The notes below the pieces were generated by a model. That model did not search any database. It worked only from the letters and a program-made list of their open reading frames with translations, and was not told the origin of the DNA. A stretch of DNA of 64,000 nucleotides, taken from Actinospica robiniae DSM 44927 (lineage in GTDB: Bacteria > Actinomycetota > Actinomycetes > Streptomycetales > Catenulisporaceae). This document shows, in pieces, positions 39,480-47,620 of this stretch. The stretch lies in the NCBI RefSeq assembly GCF_000504285.1, contig NZ_KI632511.1, positions 3,035,372-3,099,371 of the forward strand, given 5' to 3'. How positions within the stretch are numbered: the first letter of the stretch is position 1; each line of letters opens with the position of its first letter. The position numbers and the translations under genes were made by a program.

Positions 39480-40310
39480 TCAGGCGGTCTCGACGGGCCG
39501 GCCGCGGAAGCGGTAACGCAGGAAGAGATACGAGCCCTGATTGCGGACGCTGATCAGCTCGGCCTGCTCACGGTACTTCGGCAGCAGTTCGAGTCCTGCG
39601 ACGAGCCCTTCGCGCGGGATCCGGTCGCGCCCGGCCAGGAGCGGCGAGACGGTCAGGAACAGCTCGTCGAGCAGCGAAGCGCCGATGAGTTGTGCGAGCA
39701 GGTGCGGCCCGGCTTCGGACAGGACGGTGGTGTGGCCGCGCTCGCGCAGGACCTGGATGAGCGCGGCGAAGTCGACGGATTCCCCGGCGCCCAGTTCCAC
39801 GACTGTGCACCCTGCGGGCAACCGGCCGCGCAGTTCGGCGGCCCCCTTCGCGGTCGTGGCGATCAAGGCGCCGGATTGCAGGGCGGGATGGTCCGTGGGC
39901 AGATTGCCGCGCGCGGTGACGACGACGAGTTCGGGTTGGGCGGGCAGGCGGCGTGCCCGGCGCAGCGCGGAGAACGCGTCGGCCGCGGCCGGGTAGACGT
40001 ACTCGGGGACCCAGCGGTGGTCGGCGGAGGCGCGCAGGGTGCCGGCGCCGACGAGCACGGCATGGGCGCAGGCGCGCAACAGCCCCATGGTGAACCGGTC
40101 GGCCGGGGCGTGGCCGCTGATCGTGGATCCGGACGAGGGGAACTCCGGGCCGAGGGCGACGACACCGTCGAGCGAGGAGACGAAGTTGGCGTAGAGACAG
40201 GGCTCTGTGAAGCCGAGTTCGCCGCCGTAGAGCCGGGCCAGCTCGGCCGGCAGCGGTTCGCGCAGCAGATCAGGGTCCTCATAGAGGCGGACCAGCGGCT
40301 CGGCGTCCAC
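39480..40310 (-). CDS. RibD C-terminal-domain (dihydrofolate-reductase-fold) pyrimidine reductase-like protein
   Basis: A 276-residue protein with the RibD/DHFR-like reductase fold: ANFVSSLDGVVALG near residue 42, RACAHAVLVGAGTLRAS, and a C-terminal VLSEAGPHLLAQLIGASLLD segment that binds NADPH and a ribosyl-pyrimidine or pterin substrate in the family. There is no deaminase domain. It starts 6 bp after folE on the same strand, so the two enzymes probably act in one pathway; reduction of a GTP-derived pterin or pyrimidine is inferred. Confidence 0.75.
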   Translation of the reverse strand: MDAEPLVRLYEDPDLLREPLPAELARLYGGELGFTEPCLYANFVSSLDGVVALGPEFPSSGSTISGHAPADRFTMGLLRACAHAVLVGAGTLRASADHRWVPEYVYPAAADAFSALRRARRLPAQPELVVVTARGNLPTDHPALQSGALIATTAKGAAELRGRLPAGCTVVELGAGESVDFAALIQVLRERGHTTVLSEAGPHLLAQLIGASLLDELFLTVSPLLAGRDRIPREGLVAGLELLPKYREQAELISVRNQGSYLFLRYRFRGRPVETA

Positions 40311-40316
40311 GGCGTC

Positions 40317-41021
40317 TCAGAACCGGCCGCGGTGGGAGCTCGCCGAACTGCAGAGCTCGAAGAAGTCGTTGCGCAGCTGGGCGTCGCCGTCGTAGTTGCC
40401 GCGCCAATAAGTGGTGCGGGTGCTCGAGTTCAGCTCGTACACGCCGCGCATCTGGGTGCACAGGTGCACGGCCTCGAGGTGCACGGCCACGCCGTGCGGC
40501 TGCAGGATCCGTTCGAGCCCGTCGGCGAGCTGCTGGCCGATGCGCTCCTGCACGGAGAAGCGGCGGGCGAAGAGCCTGACCAGGCGGGTGAGCTTGGACA
40601 GGCCGAGGATGTGCTCGTGCGCGACGTAGCCGATGTACGCGCTGCCGAAGAACGGCAGGCTGTGGTGCTCGCACAGGGAGAAGAACGGGATCGGGCCTTC
40701 GACCACCTGGCTGATCCGGCAGTCGGATCCACCGTGGCACTCCGTGGGGAACGCGGTGACCAGCTTGTCGTCGCCCTCGTAGCCGCTGGTCGCGTCGTAG
40801 AGAGCGCGCAGGAACCGGCGCGGGGTGAGGTCGGTGGCGATGGTGCCGCCCGGCAGGCCGAGCGCGCTGAAGATCTCCCGCAGGTAGCCCTCGTAGCGCT
40901 GCCACTGCTCGTCGTCGATGCGGCGCGGGTGCACGGCCGTCCACTCGGTGCTGTCGTAGCCGACGTCGTCTCCGGCCATTCCGTCGACCGTCGGCGTCTC
41001 GGGGTGGTGGTGAGCGTTCAC
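40317..41021 (-). CDS. folE: GTP cyclohydrolase I
   Basis: A 234-residue FolE, which converts GTP to 7,8-dihydroneopterin triphosphate, the first step to folate, tetrahydrobiopterin and deazapurines. The zinc and active-site motif FFSLCEHHSLPFFG is intact, as are AYIGYVAHEHILGLSKLTRL, FSVQERIGQQLADGLE and the Cys of HLCTQMRG. The N-terminal 30 or so residues are His-rich and longer than usual. It is not next to other folate genes here but paired with a RibD-like reductase, so it may be a second, specialised copy. Confidence 0.9.
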   Translation of the reverse strand: MNAHHHPETPTVDGMAGDDVGYDSTEWTAVHPRRIDDEQWQRYEGYLREIFSALGLPGGTIATDLTPRRFLRALYDATSGYEGDDKLVTAFPTECHGGSDCRISQVVEGPIPFFSLCEHHSLPFFGSAYIGYVAHEHILGLSKLTRLVRLFARRFSVQERIGQQLADGLERILQPHGVAVHLEAVHLCTQMRGVYELNSSTRTTYWRGNYDGDAQLRNDFFELCSSASSHRGRF

Positions 41022-41157
41022 GTGTGCGCGCTACCCCCGGTCGGCGGCGATCATGCCGGGACCGGGGCCATTGCGGTTGCCGGGTGCGGCCGCGGGGGCT
41101 TGGCTGGGTGGTAGCGGGTCGCCGCAGGGGGCAGCGCTGCGAGGGAGATGAACGGGG

Positions 41158-42390
41158 ATGGCATCGACGACGTTCGTGATCATCGGGGCGAGCCTGGCGG
41201 GCGCCAAGGGCGCCGAGGCGCTGCGAGAGGCGGGCTACAGCGACCGGATCGTGCTCATCGGCGACGAGACCGAGGTGCCGTACGAGCGGCCGCCGCTGTC
41301 CAAGCAGTACTTGCAGGGCAAGCAGGAGCTTGAGAAGGCCTTCGTCCACCCGGCGGAGTGGTACGGCGACCACGACATCGACCTCCGGCTCGGCACCACG
41401 GCCGCCGCGATCGACCGGGACGGGCGGAGCGTGACGCTCGCGGACGGCACCCGGGTGGCGTACGACGCGCTGCTGCTGGCCACCGGTTCGAGCCCGCGCC
41501 GTCTGCCGGTGCCCGGCGGGAACCTCGAGGGCGTGCACTACCTGCGCCGGATCCCGGATTGCGAGCAGATCAAGGCCACACTCCGGACCGCCTCGCGCGT
41601 CGTGTTCGTCGGCGGAGGCTGGATCGGGCTGGAGGTGACGGCGGCGGCCCGCGAGGCTGGGATCGAGGCCGTCGTCCTCGAGGCGGACGAGCTGCCGCTC
41701 GGGCGGGTGCTCGGCCCGGAGATCGCCCGCGTCTTCGCCGACATGCACCGGCAGCACGGCGTCGACCTGCGCCCCGGCTCCCACGTCACCGAGATCCTGA
41801 GCGAGGGCGGTCGGGCGAGCGGCGTGCTGCTGGCCGACGGCACGCGCATCGGTGCGGACGCGGTGGTCGTCGGCATCGGTGCGGCGCCCAACATCGGCCT
41901 GGCCGAGGCGGCCGGCCTGACCATCGACAACGGCGTCCGGGTCGATGCCTCACTGCGCAGCTCCGACCCGCACGTCTTCGCCGCCGGCGACGTGGCCAAC
42001 GCGTTCCATCCCTTGCTGGGCAAGCACATCCGGGTCGAGCACTGGGACAACGCCCGCAAGCAGCCCGCCGTGGCCGCGCGAGCGATGCTCGGCGAGGAAG
42101 CCGTCTACGACCGGGTGCCGTACTTCTTCACCGACCAGTACGACCTCGGCATGGAATACTCCGGGTACATCGAGCCGGGCGGCTACGACGACGTCGTGGT
42201 GCGCGGAGACCTCGAGGGCCGCGAGTTCCTCGCCTTCTGGCTCGCGGACGGCCGGGTCAAGGCCGGTATGAACGTCAACATCTGGGATGTGAACAAGCAG
42301 ATCCAGCAGTTGGTGCAGACTGGCGGTCGTGTCGACGCGGCGAAGCTCGCCGACGCCGACACGCCCCTGGACCAGGTCGCCGCCAGCTGA
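41158..42390 (+). CDS. Ferredoxin-reductase-type FAD/NAD(P) oxidoreductase
   Basis: A 410-residue flavoprotein: FVIIGASLAGAKGAEALREA (FAD), RPPLSKQYLQG (family signature), second Rossmann motif VFVGGGWIGLEVTAAA, VFAAGDVAN and a reductase C-terminal domain (about 320-405, QYDLGMEYSG). Members pass electrons from NAD(P)H to ferredoxins that feed P450s and dioxygenases; no such partner is beside it. Start at ATG 41158, after GAGGGAGATGAACGGGG. A hairpin follows the stop. Confidence 0.85.
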   Translation: MASTTFVIIGASLAGAKGAEALREAGYSDRIVLIGDETEVPYERPPLSKQYLQGKQELEKAFVHPAEWYGDHDIDLRLGTTAAAIDRDGRSVTLADGTRVAYDALLLATGSSPRRLPVPGGNLEGVHYLRRIPDCEQIKATLRTASRVVFVGGGWIGLEVTAAAREAGIEAVVLEADELPLGRVLGPEIARVFADMHRQHGVDLRPGSHVTEILSEGGRASGVLLADGTRIGADAVVVGIGAAPNIGLAEAAGLTIDNGVRVDASLRSSDPHVFAAGDVANAFHPLLGKHIRVEHWDNARKQPAVAARAMLGEEAVYDRVPYFFTDQYDLGMEYSGYIEPGGYDDVVVRGDLEGREFLAFWLADGRVKAGMNVNIWDVNKQIQQLVQTGGRVDAAKLADADTPLDQVAAS

Positions 42391-42404
42391 CCGTCATTTC
42401 GCGA

Positions 42405-42451
42405 ATGAGGGTTGGCCTTATTTGCCAATGCAGTCAGGGGCCAGCCCTCAT
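42405..42451 (+). terminator. Hairpin between the reductase and the HTH regulator genes
   Basis: ATGAGGGTTGGCC (42,405-42,417) and GGCCAGCCCTCAT (42,439-42,451) pair in 13 positions with one T-G wobble, around a 21-nt loop. It begins 15 bp after the reductase stop and lies 50 bp before the next gene, so it is a terminator or an operator of that regulator. Confidence 0.5.
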
Positions 42452-42501
42452 CGGCTGTAAAGGCCGGTTCCGGATACACCCGTAAGCGTTACCCTGATCC
42501 C

Positions 42502-43257
42502 GTGGCCCCCGAAGAGAACGACGCGCTCGCCGCACTCGGCGCGCTCGGCGACGACACCCGCCGCGGCATGTACGCCTTCATCCGCCGCGCCCATCGCCCG
42601 GTCAGCCGCGAGGAGGCGGCCGAGAGCGTCGGGATCTCGCGCAAGCTCGCCGCTTTCCACCTCGACAAGCTCGTGGACGTCGGCCTGCTGCGCACCCGCT
42701 TCGACGCCCCCGGCCGCACGCGCAAGGTGGGGCGCGCACCGAAGCTCTACGAGCCCGCGCCCGACGCGATCCGGGTCTCGATCCCCGAACGTCGGCACGA
42801 ACTGCTCGCCGAAATCCTTGCCGCCGCGGTCACCGCAGAAGAGCCCGACCGCCCGGCCCGCGAGGCGGCCTTGGAGGTCGCCGACCGCCGCGGCCACGCG
42901 TTCGGCTCGCACGAACGCGAACGCCACCGGCCCGGGCGCCTCGGCACGGAACGCGCACTGAGCCTGGCCGCGTGCAGCCTCGAGGAGTTCGGCTTCGAAC
43001 CCGAACGCACCGCGCCCGACCAGGTGCTACTGCGCAACTGCCCGTTCCACCCGCTCGCGATCACCTCGACCGACCTGGTCTGCGGGATCAACCACCGCTT
43101 TCTCACCGGCTTCCTGCGCGGCCTGGGCGCGGACGGCGCCGCCACCGCCGTGCTGCACCCCGACGAGGAAGCGTGCTGCGTGCGCCTTTGCTCGTCCGGG
43201 CACGCGTCCTGCGGCGAGCCCGAACCGCCGGCCGAGGCATCCACTACTTATCCATAG
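42502..43257 (+). CDS. HTH regulator with C-terminal cysteine-rich sensor region
   Basis: Read from GTG 42502, 251 residues. The N-terminal winged helix (SREEAAESVGISRKLAAFHL) is ArsR/SufR-like. The C-terminal region LLRNCPFHPLAITSTDLVCG, then LHPDEEACCVRL, has cysteines spaced as in SufR-type proteins that bind an Fe-S cluster. It may thus sense iron-sulfur or redox state. It follows a ferredoxin-reductase gene, a possible target. The last 14 bp overlap the convergent dehydrogenase gene. Confidence 0.65.
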   Translation: MAPEENDALAALGALGDDTRRGMYAFIRRAHRPVSREEAAESVGISRKLAAFHLDKLVDVGLLRTRFDAPGRTRKVGRAPKLYEPAPDAIRVSIPERRHELLAEILAAAVTAEEPDRPAREAALEVADRRGHAFGSHERERHRPGRLGTERALSLAACSLEEFGFEPERTAPDQVLLRNCPFHPLAITSTDLVCGINHRFLTGFLRGLGADGAATAVLHPDEEACCVRLCSSGHASCGEPEPPAEASTTYP

Positions 43258-44344
43258 GCAGGGATTCCGCGATCTTCTCCGTGGCGCCGGTGAGCGCGGA
43301 GCGCTCGATGGCGTCGAGCACGCGGTGGTGGGCCGCGCCGACGTGGAAGTCCGGCTGCGGACGGCGTCCATCGGCCAGCGCTTGGCCGATTCCCCGGTAG
43401 AGGGCTGCGACGTTGGCGATCGGCCCGGCGGCCGGGTCGAAGGGGACGGTCCGGTAGCTCTCGGGCGGCTTCACCGGCTCGCCGTCGACGCGGATGTCCC
43501 AGTCCGTCCAGTGCAGGTAGGTACCGGGCCTCGGCTGAGTCACCGTGACCGTACCGGCGGAACCCACCAGTTTGATCAGGAACCCGTCGGGCGAGCCGCT
43601 GCCTCCGTGCACGACGGCGGAGGCGGTGGCGCCGCTCTCGAGGACGCCGTGGAGCAGGACCTGCGAGGGCACGGCGTTGGGCACCGTGCGGCCGCCGGTC
43701 CCGGTGACTTCGACCCGGTCGTGGGCGCGGGGCAGCCGGGCGGAGACCTCGACCAGCGGTCCGGTGATCCGGGCGAGGGTGGCCAGGAAGTGGCCGGCCA
43801 TGACGGTCAACAGCGAGGTGCCGCCGGCCGGGTCGGTGGACCAGTCCAGTTCCGGCGCGATGCGGGGGCCGCCCAACGGGTCTCCGGCGGCGACGAGCAC
43901 GGCCGATTCGAGCCGGCCGATCGCGCCGTCGGCGAGCAGGTCCGCCACGAACCGGGCGTCCGGGGACCAGTGGCCCTGCAAACCCACGGCGTGCGCGACG
44001 CCGGCCGCGTCGGCTTCCCGGGCGAGACTCTCGGCTTCCGCGGCGTCCACACCCAGCGGCCATTCACAGAGCACGTGCTTACCTGCGGCCAGCGCCGCCC
44101 GTACCGCGTCCGCGTGCCGCGCGGCCCGGACCGACACCACGACGAGGTCCACCTCGGGATGGGCGGCGAGGGCGGCGGCGTCCGCGAAAGCCAGTTTGGC
44201 GCCGTGGGCGGCCGCCGCCTGCTCGGCGGTGGCCTGGTTGGTGGTCGCCACGGCCGTCACCTGGAACTGCGGCAGTCCGGCCAGGGCGGGCAGGTGCGAG
44301 ACGCCCGCCCAACCGCTCGCACCGACGACTCCTACTTTGATCAC
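43244..44344 (-). CDS. Gfo/Idh/MocA family oxidoreductase
   Basis: A 366-residue NAD(P)-dependent dehydrogenase. The N-terminal Rossmann domain begins IKVGVVGASGWAGVSHLPAL and contains GKHVLCEWPLG with Cys-Glu-Trp in place of the usual EKP; the catalytic Lys of EKP is therefore missing. The C-terminal alpha/beta domain includes DLLADGAIGRLESAVL and HFLATLARITGP. It probably oxidises a sugar or inositol derivative or serves as a binding protein. It is divergent from a TetR gene with matching operators. Confidence 0.75.
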   Translation of the reverse strand: MIKVGVVGASGWAGVSHLPALAGLPQFQVTAVATTNQATAEQAAAAHGAKLAFADAAALAAHPEVDLVVVSVRAARHADAVRAALAAGKHVLCEWPLGVDAAEAESLAREADAAGVAHAVGLQGHWSPDARFVADLLADGAIGRLESAVLVAAGDPLGGPRIAPELDWSTDPAGGTSLLTVMAGHFLATLARITGPLVEVSARLPRAHDRVEVTGTGGRTVPNAVPSQVLLHGVLESGATASAVVHGGSGSPDGFLIKLVGSAGTVTVTQPRPGTYLHWTDWDIRVDGEPVKPPESYRTVPFDPAAGPIANVAALYRGIGQALADGRRPQPDFHVGAAHHRVLDAIERSALTGATEKIAESLPMDK

Positions 44345-44378
44345 GTGCCCTCCCCGGGCTCCGTCCGAGCTAGATTCA

Positions 44379-44442
44379 TACCGAACGGTACAAAACTAGG
44401 GGCCGCGGATCCCCGGCGCAAGGGGTAACGTACCGATAGGTA
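44379..44442. promoter_or_regulatory. Two TetR operator-like sites (TACCGAACGGTA and TACCGATAGGTA)
   Basis: TACCGAACGGTA at 44,379-44,390 is a near-perfect palindrome, 35 bp before the dehydrogenase start. TACCGATAGGTA at 44,431-44,442 is a weaker copy 22 bp before the TetR start. Both are followed by an A-run (CAAAA, AAAAA). One site at each divergent promoter fits repression of both genes by the TetR protein. Confidence 0.6.
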
Positions 44443-44464
44443 AAAAACCCGAGGAGGAAGCGCC

Positions 44465-45070
44465 ATGCCCGGAGGCCGTCCGCGCGCGTTCGATCCGGAC
44501 GCGGCGCTCGACGCGGCGCTGGAAGTGTTCTGGCGGCAGGGCTACGAAGGGAGCTCGCTGGCCGACCTCACCGCGGCCATGGGCATCAACCGGCCGAGTC
44601 TCTACGCCTCGTTCGGCAATAAAGAGCAGCTGTTCAGCGCCGCGCTCGACCGCTACTTCGCCGGTCCCGGCGCATACGCGGCCGACGCACTGGCGGCTCC
44701 CACGGCGCGAGAAGTCGTCGAACGGCTGCTCTTCGGGGCGGTCGGGCTGACCGCCGGGCCGCGCACTCCGCCCGGGTGCCTGTGCGTCGACAGCGCGCAG
44801 GCCTGCGCCCCCGACGCCGAACCGATCCGCCGAGAGGCGGTCGCCCGGCGGATGGCGGGCGAAACCGCGCTGCGCCGGCGCTTCGAGCGCGCCGACGACC
44901 TCCCGCCCGACTGCGATCTGGGGGACTTCGCCCGTCTGGTCCACACCGTCACCGACGGCATCGCGGTGCAGGCCGCGAGCGGGCACACCCGCGCCCAGCT
45001 GCAGCGCGTGGCAGTCCTCGCACTCCGCATGCTGTTTCCGGCCGGGCCGGCCGGCGCGGGAAACGTCTGA
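44465..45070 (+). CDS. TetR family transcriptional regulator
   Basis: A 201-residue repressor behind GAGGAGGAAG. The N-terminal HTH reads [20 protein letters not shown] and [19 protein letters not shown], the AcrR/TetR signature. The C-terminal ligand-binding half has a [10 protein letters not shown] cysteine-rich loop seen in a TetR subgroup. It is divergent from the Gfo/Idh/MocA gene, its likely target, with an operator-like site at each promoter. Confidence 0.85.
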   Translation: MPGGRPRAFDPDAALDAALEVFWRQGYEGSSLADLTAAMGINRPSLYASFGNKEQLFSAALDRYFAGPGAYAADALAAPTAREVVERLLFGAVGLTAGPRTPPGCLCVDSAQACAPDAEPIRREAVARRMAGETALRRRFERADDLPPDCDLGDFARLVHTVTDGIAVQAASGHTRAQLQRVAVLALRMLFPAGPAGAGNV

Positions 45071-45224
45071 TATCGGGGGGCCGGACCGTTTTGGCCCGGG
45101 AAACCGCGCTCGAGAAGATCGTTCAGATTTCGCACGGTCTATGAGATGATGAGCTGCCCTGCGCTGACTGGACCTCAGGTCCGCAGGGGCCGCCCGCTGT
45201 ACGCACGAACGGGAGGCGAACGCT

Positions 45225-46691
45225 GTGAAGCGACCCCCCAGACTCCACCTCCGCCGCCGACGCCCGCCCCGCTCCGAGACCCGCGCGCCCCGGCGCGTCC
45301 GGGCCCGGCTGCTCGGCGCCGCCGCGATCCTGGTCCTGTGCACCACCTCCGCGTGGCTCGCGCTGCTGGTCACCCCCTCCCAGACCGTCTCCACCGCGGG
45401 CCAGAGCGTGCAGGTGGGCGCGGCCGACCCGGACTTCTCGCTGTCCGGGCCGGGCGAGCTGGACCTGTTCGGCCAGACCATGCCGACCACGCTGAAGTTC
45501 CACGGCCTGATCCGGCCCAAGCTCGAGCTGACCCACATCTCGCTGGACAACCAGCTCGCGCAGTTCGTCCAGACCTCGTCGGCCAAGCACAGCACGACCG
45601 GCGACCTGGCCTCCGCGCTGATCAAGGGCTGGGAGCACTACTTCCTCTGGCAGACGCTGATCGCCGGCGCCTTCGCCGTGCTGCTCCTGCTCGCGGTGGC
45701 CGGGGTGCGCCGCTATCCGCACCGCACCACGATCAAGCTGGTCGCCTTCGGCGCGCTGACCGCGGTGGTGCTCAACGTCGGCTTCGTCGTCGCGTTCGCG
45801 GCCGGCACCCCGGGCACGCTGCGGCAGGTGCATTCGCTCGACGACCTGGTCGGGAGCACCCCGGTCGGGGCCGCCCCTGAGCCGGTGGGCGCGAGCCTGC
45901 CCGGCGTGCAGGCGGTGGTGCTCGGGGATTCCACTGCGGCCGGGCTGGGCAACCCGCTGGTGCGCAACCCGAGCGCGCTCGACCGCGCCTGCGGGCGCAG
46001 CAGCGACTCCTACGCGGCCGATCTGGCCGAGGTCAACGCCTGGAACGTGCTGAACCTGGCCTGCAGCGGCGCGACCGTCGCGGACGGGATCCTCGGCCCG
46101 CAGCAGCTCGGCAGCGGCATCGCGGCGCCGCAGTTCGGCGTCCTGGAGCAGGCCTCGCACGCGTCCGTCGTGGTGGTCGGGATCGGCGCGAACGACCTGC
46201 AGTGGGAGGCGATGGCGGCGATGTGCGCGATGGGTCCGAGCTGCGACGACCAGGCCACCGCGGCGATGTTCCAGGCGAACCTCAACACCTTCACCCAGGA
46301 CTACTACCAGCTGCTGCACGACCTGGCCGCGCTGCCGGCACATCCGCGCGTGCTGATCAACGAGTACTTCTCCCCCTTCGGCGCCAAGCTGGACTGCCTG
46401 AGCTCGGAGGGGCTGACGTCGGCGAAGGCCGCGACCCTGCTCGCCCGGCTGGGCACGCTCAACCAGGTGCTGGGCGACGGCGCGAAGACCTTCGGGTTCA
46501 CCGCGGTCAAGCCCGAGTTCACCGGCCACGAGCTGTGCACCGCCCAGCCCTTCGTCCAGGGTCTGCACGACAGTGCCCCGATGCACCCCGACACGGCCGG
46601 GGAACTGGCCATCGCCCTCGCCGACCAGCAGGCTCTGAGCAAGACCGTGGCGGCGGCATCAGTGGTCGCGGACAGCACACACGCGCCCTGA
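45225..46691 (+). CDS. Membrane-anchored SGNH/GDSL hydrolase
   Basis: A 488-residue protein read from GTG 45225 (GGGAGGCGAACGCT upstream). It has an Arg-rich N-terminus, a first span (LLGAAAILVLCTTSAWLALL), a short outer domain, two more spans (FAVLLLLAVAGV, VVLNVGFVVAFAAG) and an extracytoplasmic SGNH domain (about 225-480). Block I is VVLGDSTAAGLGNP (catalytic Ser), block III GIGANDLQW (Gly, Asn) and block V DSAPMHPDTAG (Asp, His). Such proteins are esterases or acyl hydrolases acting on wall or polysaccharide acyl groups. Confidence 0.8.
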   Translation: MKRPPRLHLRRRRPPRSETRAPRRVRARLLGAAAILVLCTTSAWLALLVTPSQTVSTAGQSVQVGAADPDFSLSGPGELDLFGQTMPTTLKFHGLIRPKLELTHISLDNQLAQFVQTSSAKHSTTGDLASALIKGWEHYFLWQTLIAGAFAVLLLLAVAGVRRYPHRTTIKLVAFGALTAVVLNVGFVVAFAAGTPGTLRQVHSLDDLVGSTPVGAAPEPVGASLPGVQAVVLGDSTAAGLGNPLVRNPSALDRACGRSSDSYAADLAEVNAWNVLNLACSGATVADGILGPQQLGSGIAAPQFGVLEQASHASVVVVGIGANDLQWEAMAAMCAMGPSCDDQATAAMFQANLNTFTQDYYQLLHDLAALPAHPRVLINEYFSPFGAKLDCLSSEGLTSAKAATLLARLGTLNQVLGDGAKTFGFTAVKPEFTGHELCTAQPFVQGLHDSAPMHPDTAGELAIALADQQALSKTVAAASVVADSTHAP

Positions 46692-46708
46692 GCCGCCGCC
46701 GAACGGCC

Positions 46709-47620
46709 TCAACCGAGCACGGCCTCGCGCGCCATGGCGGCCGCGCCGAGCAACGCCGCGGCATCCCCGAGCTGTGCGAGCTCAAGTTGCGTGCCGACCA
46801 CGCCGCCGGTCTCAAGGCCGGCACGCAGCGGGCCGGCCACCAGGTCCCAGGCCCTCGCGATGGACCCTCCCACGACGACGATCGAGGGCTGGAACTGGGC
46901 GAGGCAGGGCGCGAGGACGCTGCCGAGCACCCGGAACGTCTCGGTGAAGACGACGCGCGCGGCCTGCTCTCCCCGGCGCGCCCGCTCGGCGATCCCGCGC
47001 ACGTCGGGCGGTTCGGGCTCGCCCGTCTGCTCGGCGTAAGCCTGCCGGAGGGCTTGGCGCGAGACAGTCTCCTCCAGCGGCCTGCCTTCGAATCGCAGGA
47101 GGTCGACGCGTCCGCCCGGCGGGATGCCGGGGCCTTCGCGCACGCTTCGGCCCTCGTGCAGGAAGGCCGAGCCCACGCCGGTGCCGAGGGTGAAGCCCGC
47201 GGCCGTCTCGTGCCCGCTCGCAGCCCCTGCCCACCACTCCCCCGCCAGGAACGCCTCCGCGTCGTGGTGGAAGCTCAACGCCGACGCGTCGGTGTGCAGC
47301 CGTGCCGCCAGCGCGGCGCCCAGGTCGTAGCCGTTGAGCGCGTCGAACTTGCCGACGCCGGTGTACCGGCCGATGCCTTCTTCGTAGTCGAACGGCCCCG
47401 GCAATGCGATCGCCCAACGGTTTCCCGGCAGCGCGGGCAGGCGCGATGCGCATTCGACGAGGACGCCGACGATCTCTTCGGCAGCCGCATGGCTGTCGAG
47501 CGGCAGGCGGCAGCTCCGGCCGGGCACGACCGCGCGGCTGCCGACGGCCACGTGCGCGGCGGTCACGTGCGTGCCGCCGATGTCCATGGTCGCGACGACC
47601 GAATCAGCGTCCGCGTTCAC
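46709..47620 (-). CDS. ROK family kinase (sugar kinase)
   Basis: A 303-residue ASKHA-fold protein. The phosphate loop is MDIGGTHVTAAH, ALPGPFDYEEGIGRY carries the ROK sugar-binding region, and FTLGTGVGSAF and VVVGGSIARAW are the ATP-binding and hinge loops. The zinc-binding CxCGxxGCxE motif of many ROK proteins is absent. It is the last gene of the LacI-controlled operon, overlapping the isomerase-like gene by 4 bp, so it probably phosphorylates mannose or fructose released from the imported glycan. Confidence 0.75.
   Translation of the reverse strand: MNADADSVVATMDIGGTHVTAAHVAVGSRAVVPGRSCRLPLDSHAAAEEIVGVLVECASRLPALPGNRWAIALPGPFDYEEGIGRYTGVGKFDALNGYDLGAALAARLHTDASALSFHHDAEAFLAGEWWAGAASGHETAAGFTLGTGVGSAFLHEGRSVREGPGIPPGGRVDLLRFEGRPLEETVSRQALRQAYAEQTGEPEPPDVRGIAERARRGEQAARVVFTETFRVLGSVLAPCLAQFQPSIVVVGGSIARAWDLVAGPLRAGLETGGVVGTQLELAQLGDAAALLGAAAMAREAVLG

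Noticed and set aside
39087-41114. 675-residue plus-strand frame over folE and the reductase
   Set aside because: Antisense shadow of two clear genes and of the riboswitch.
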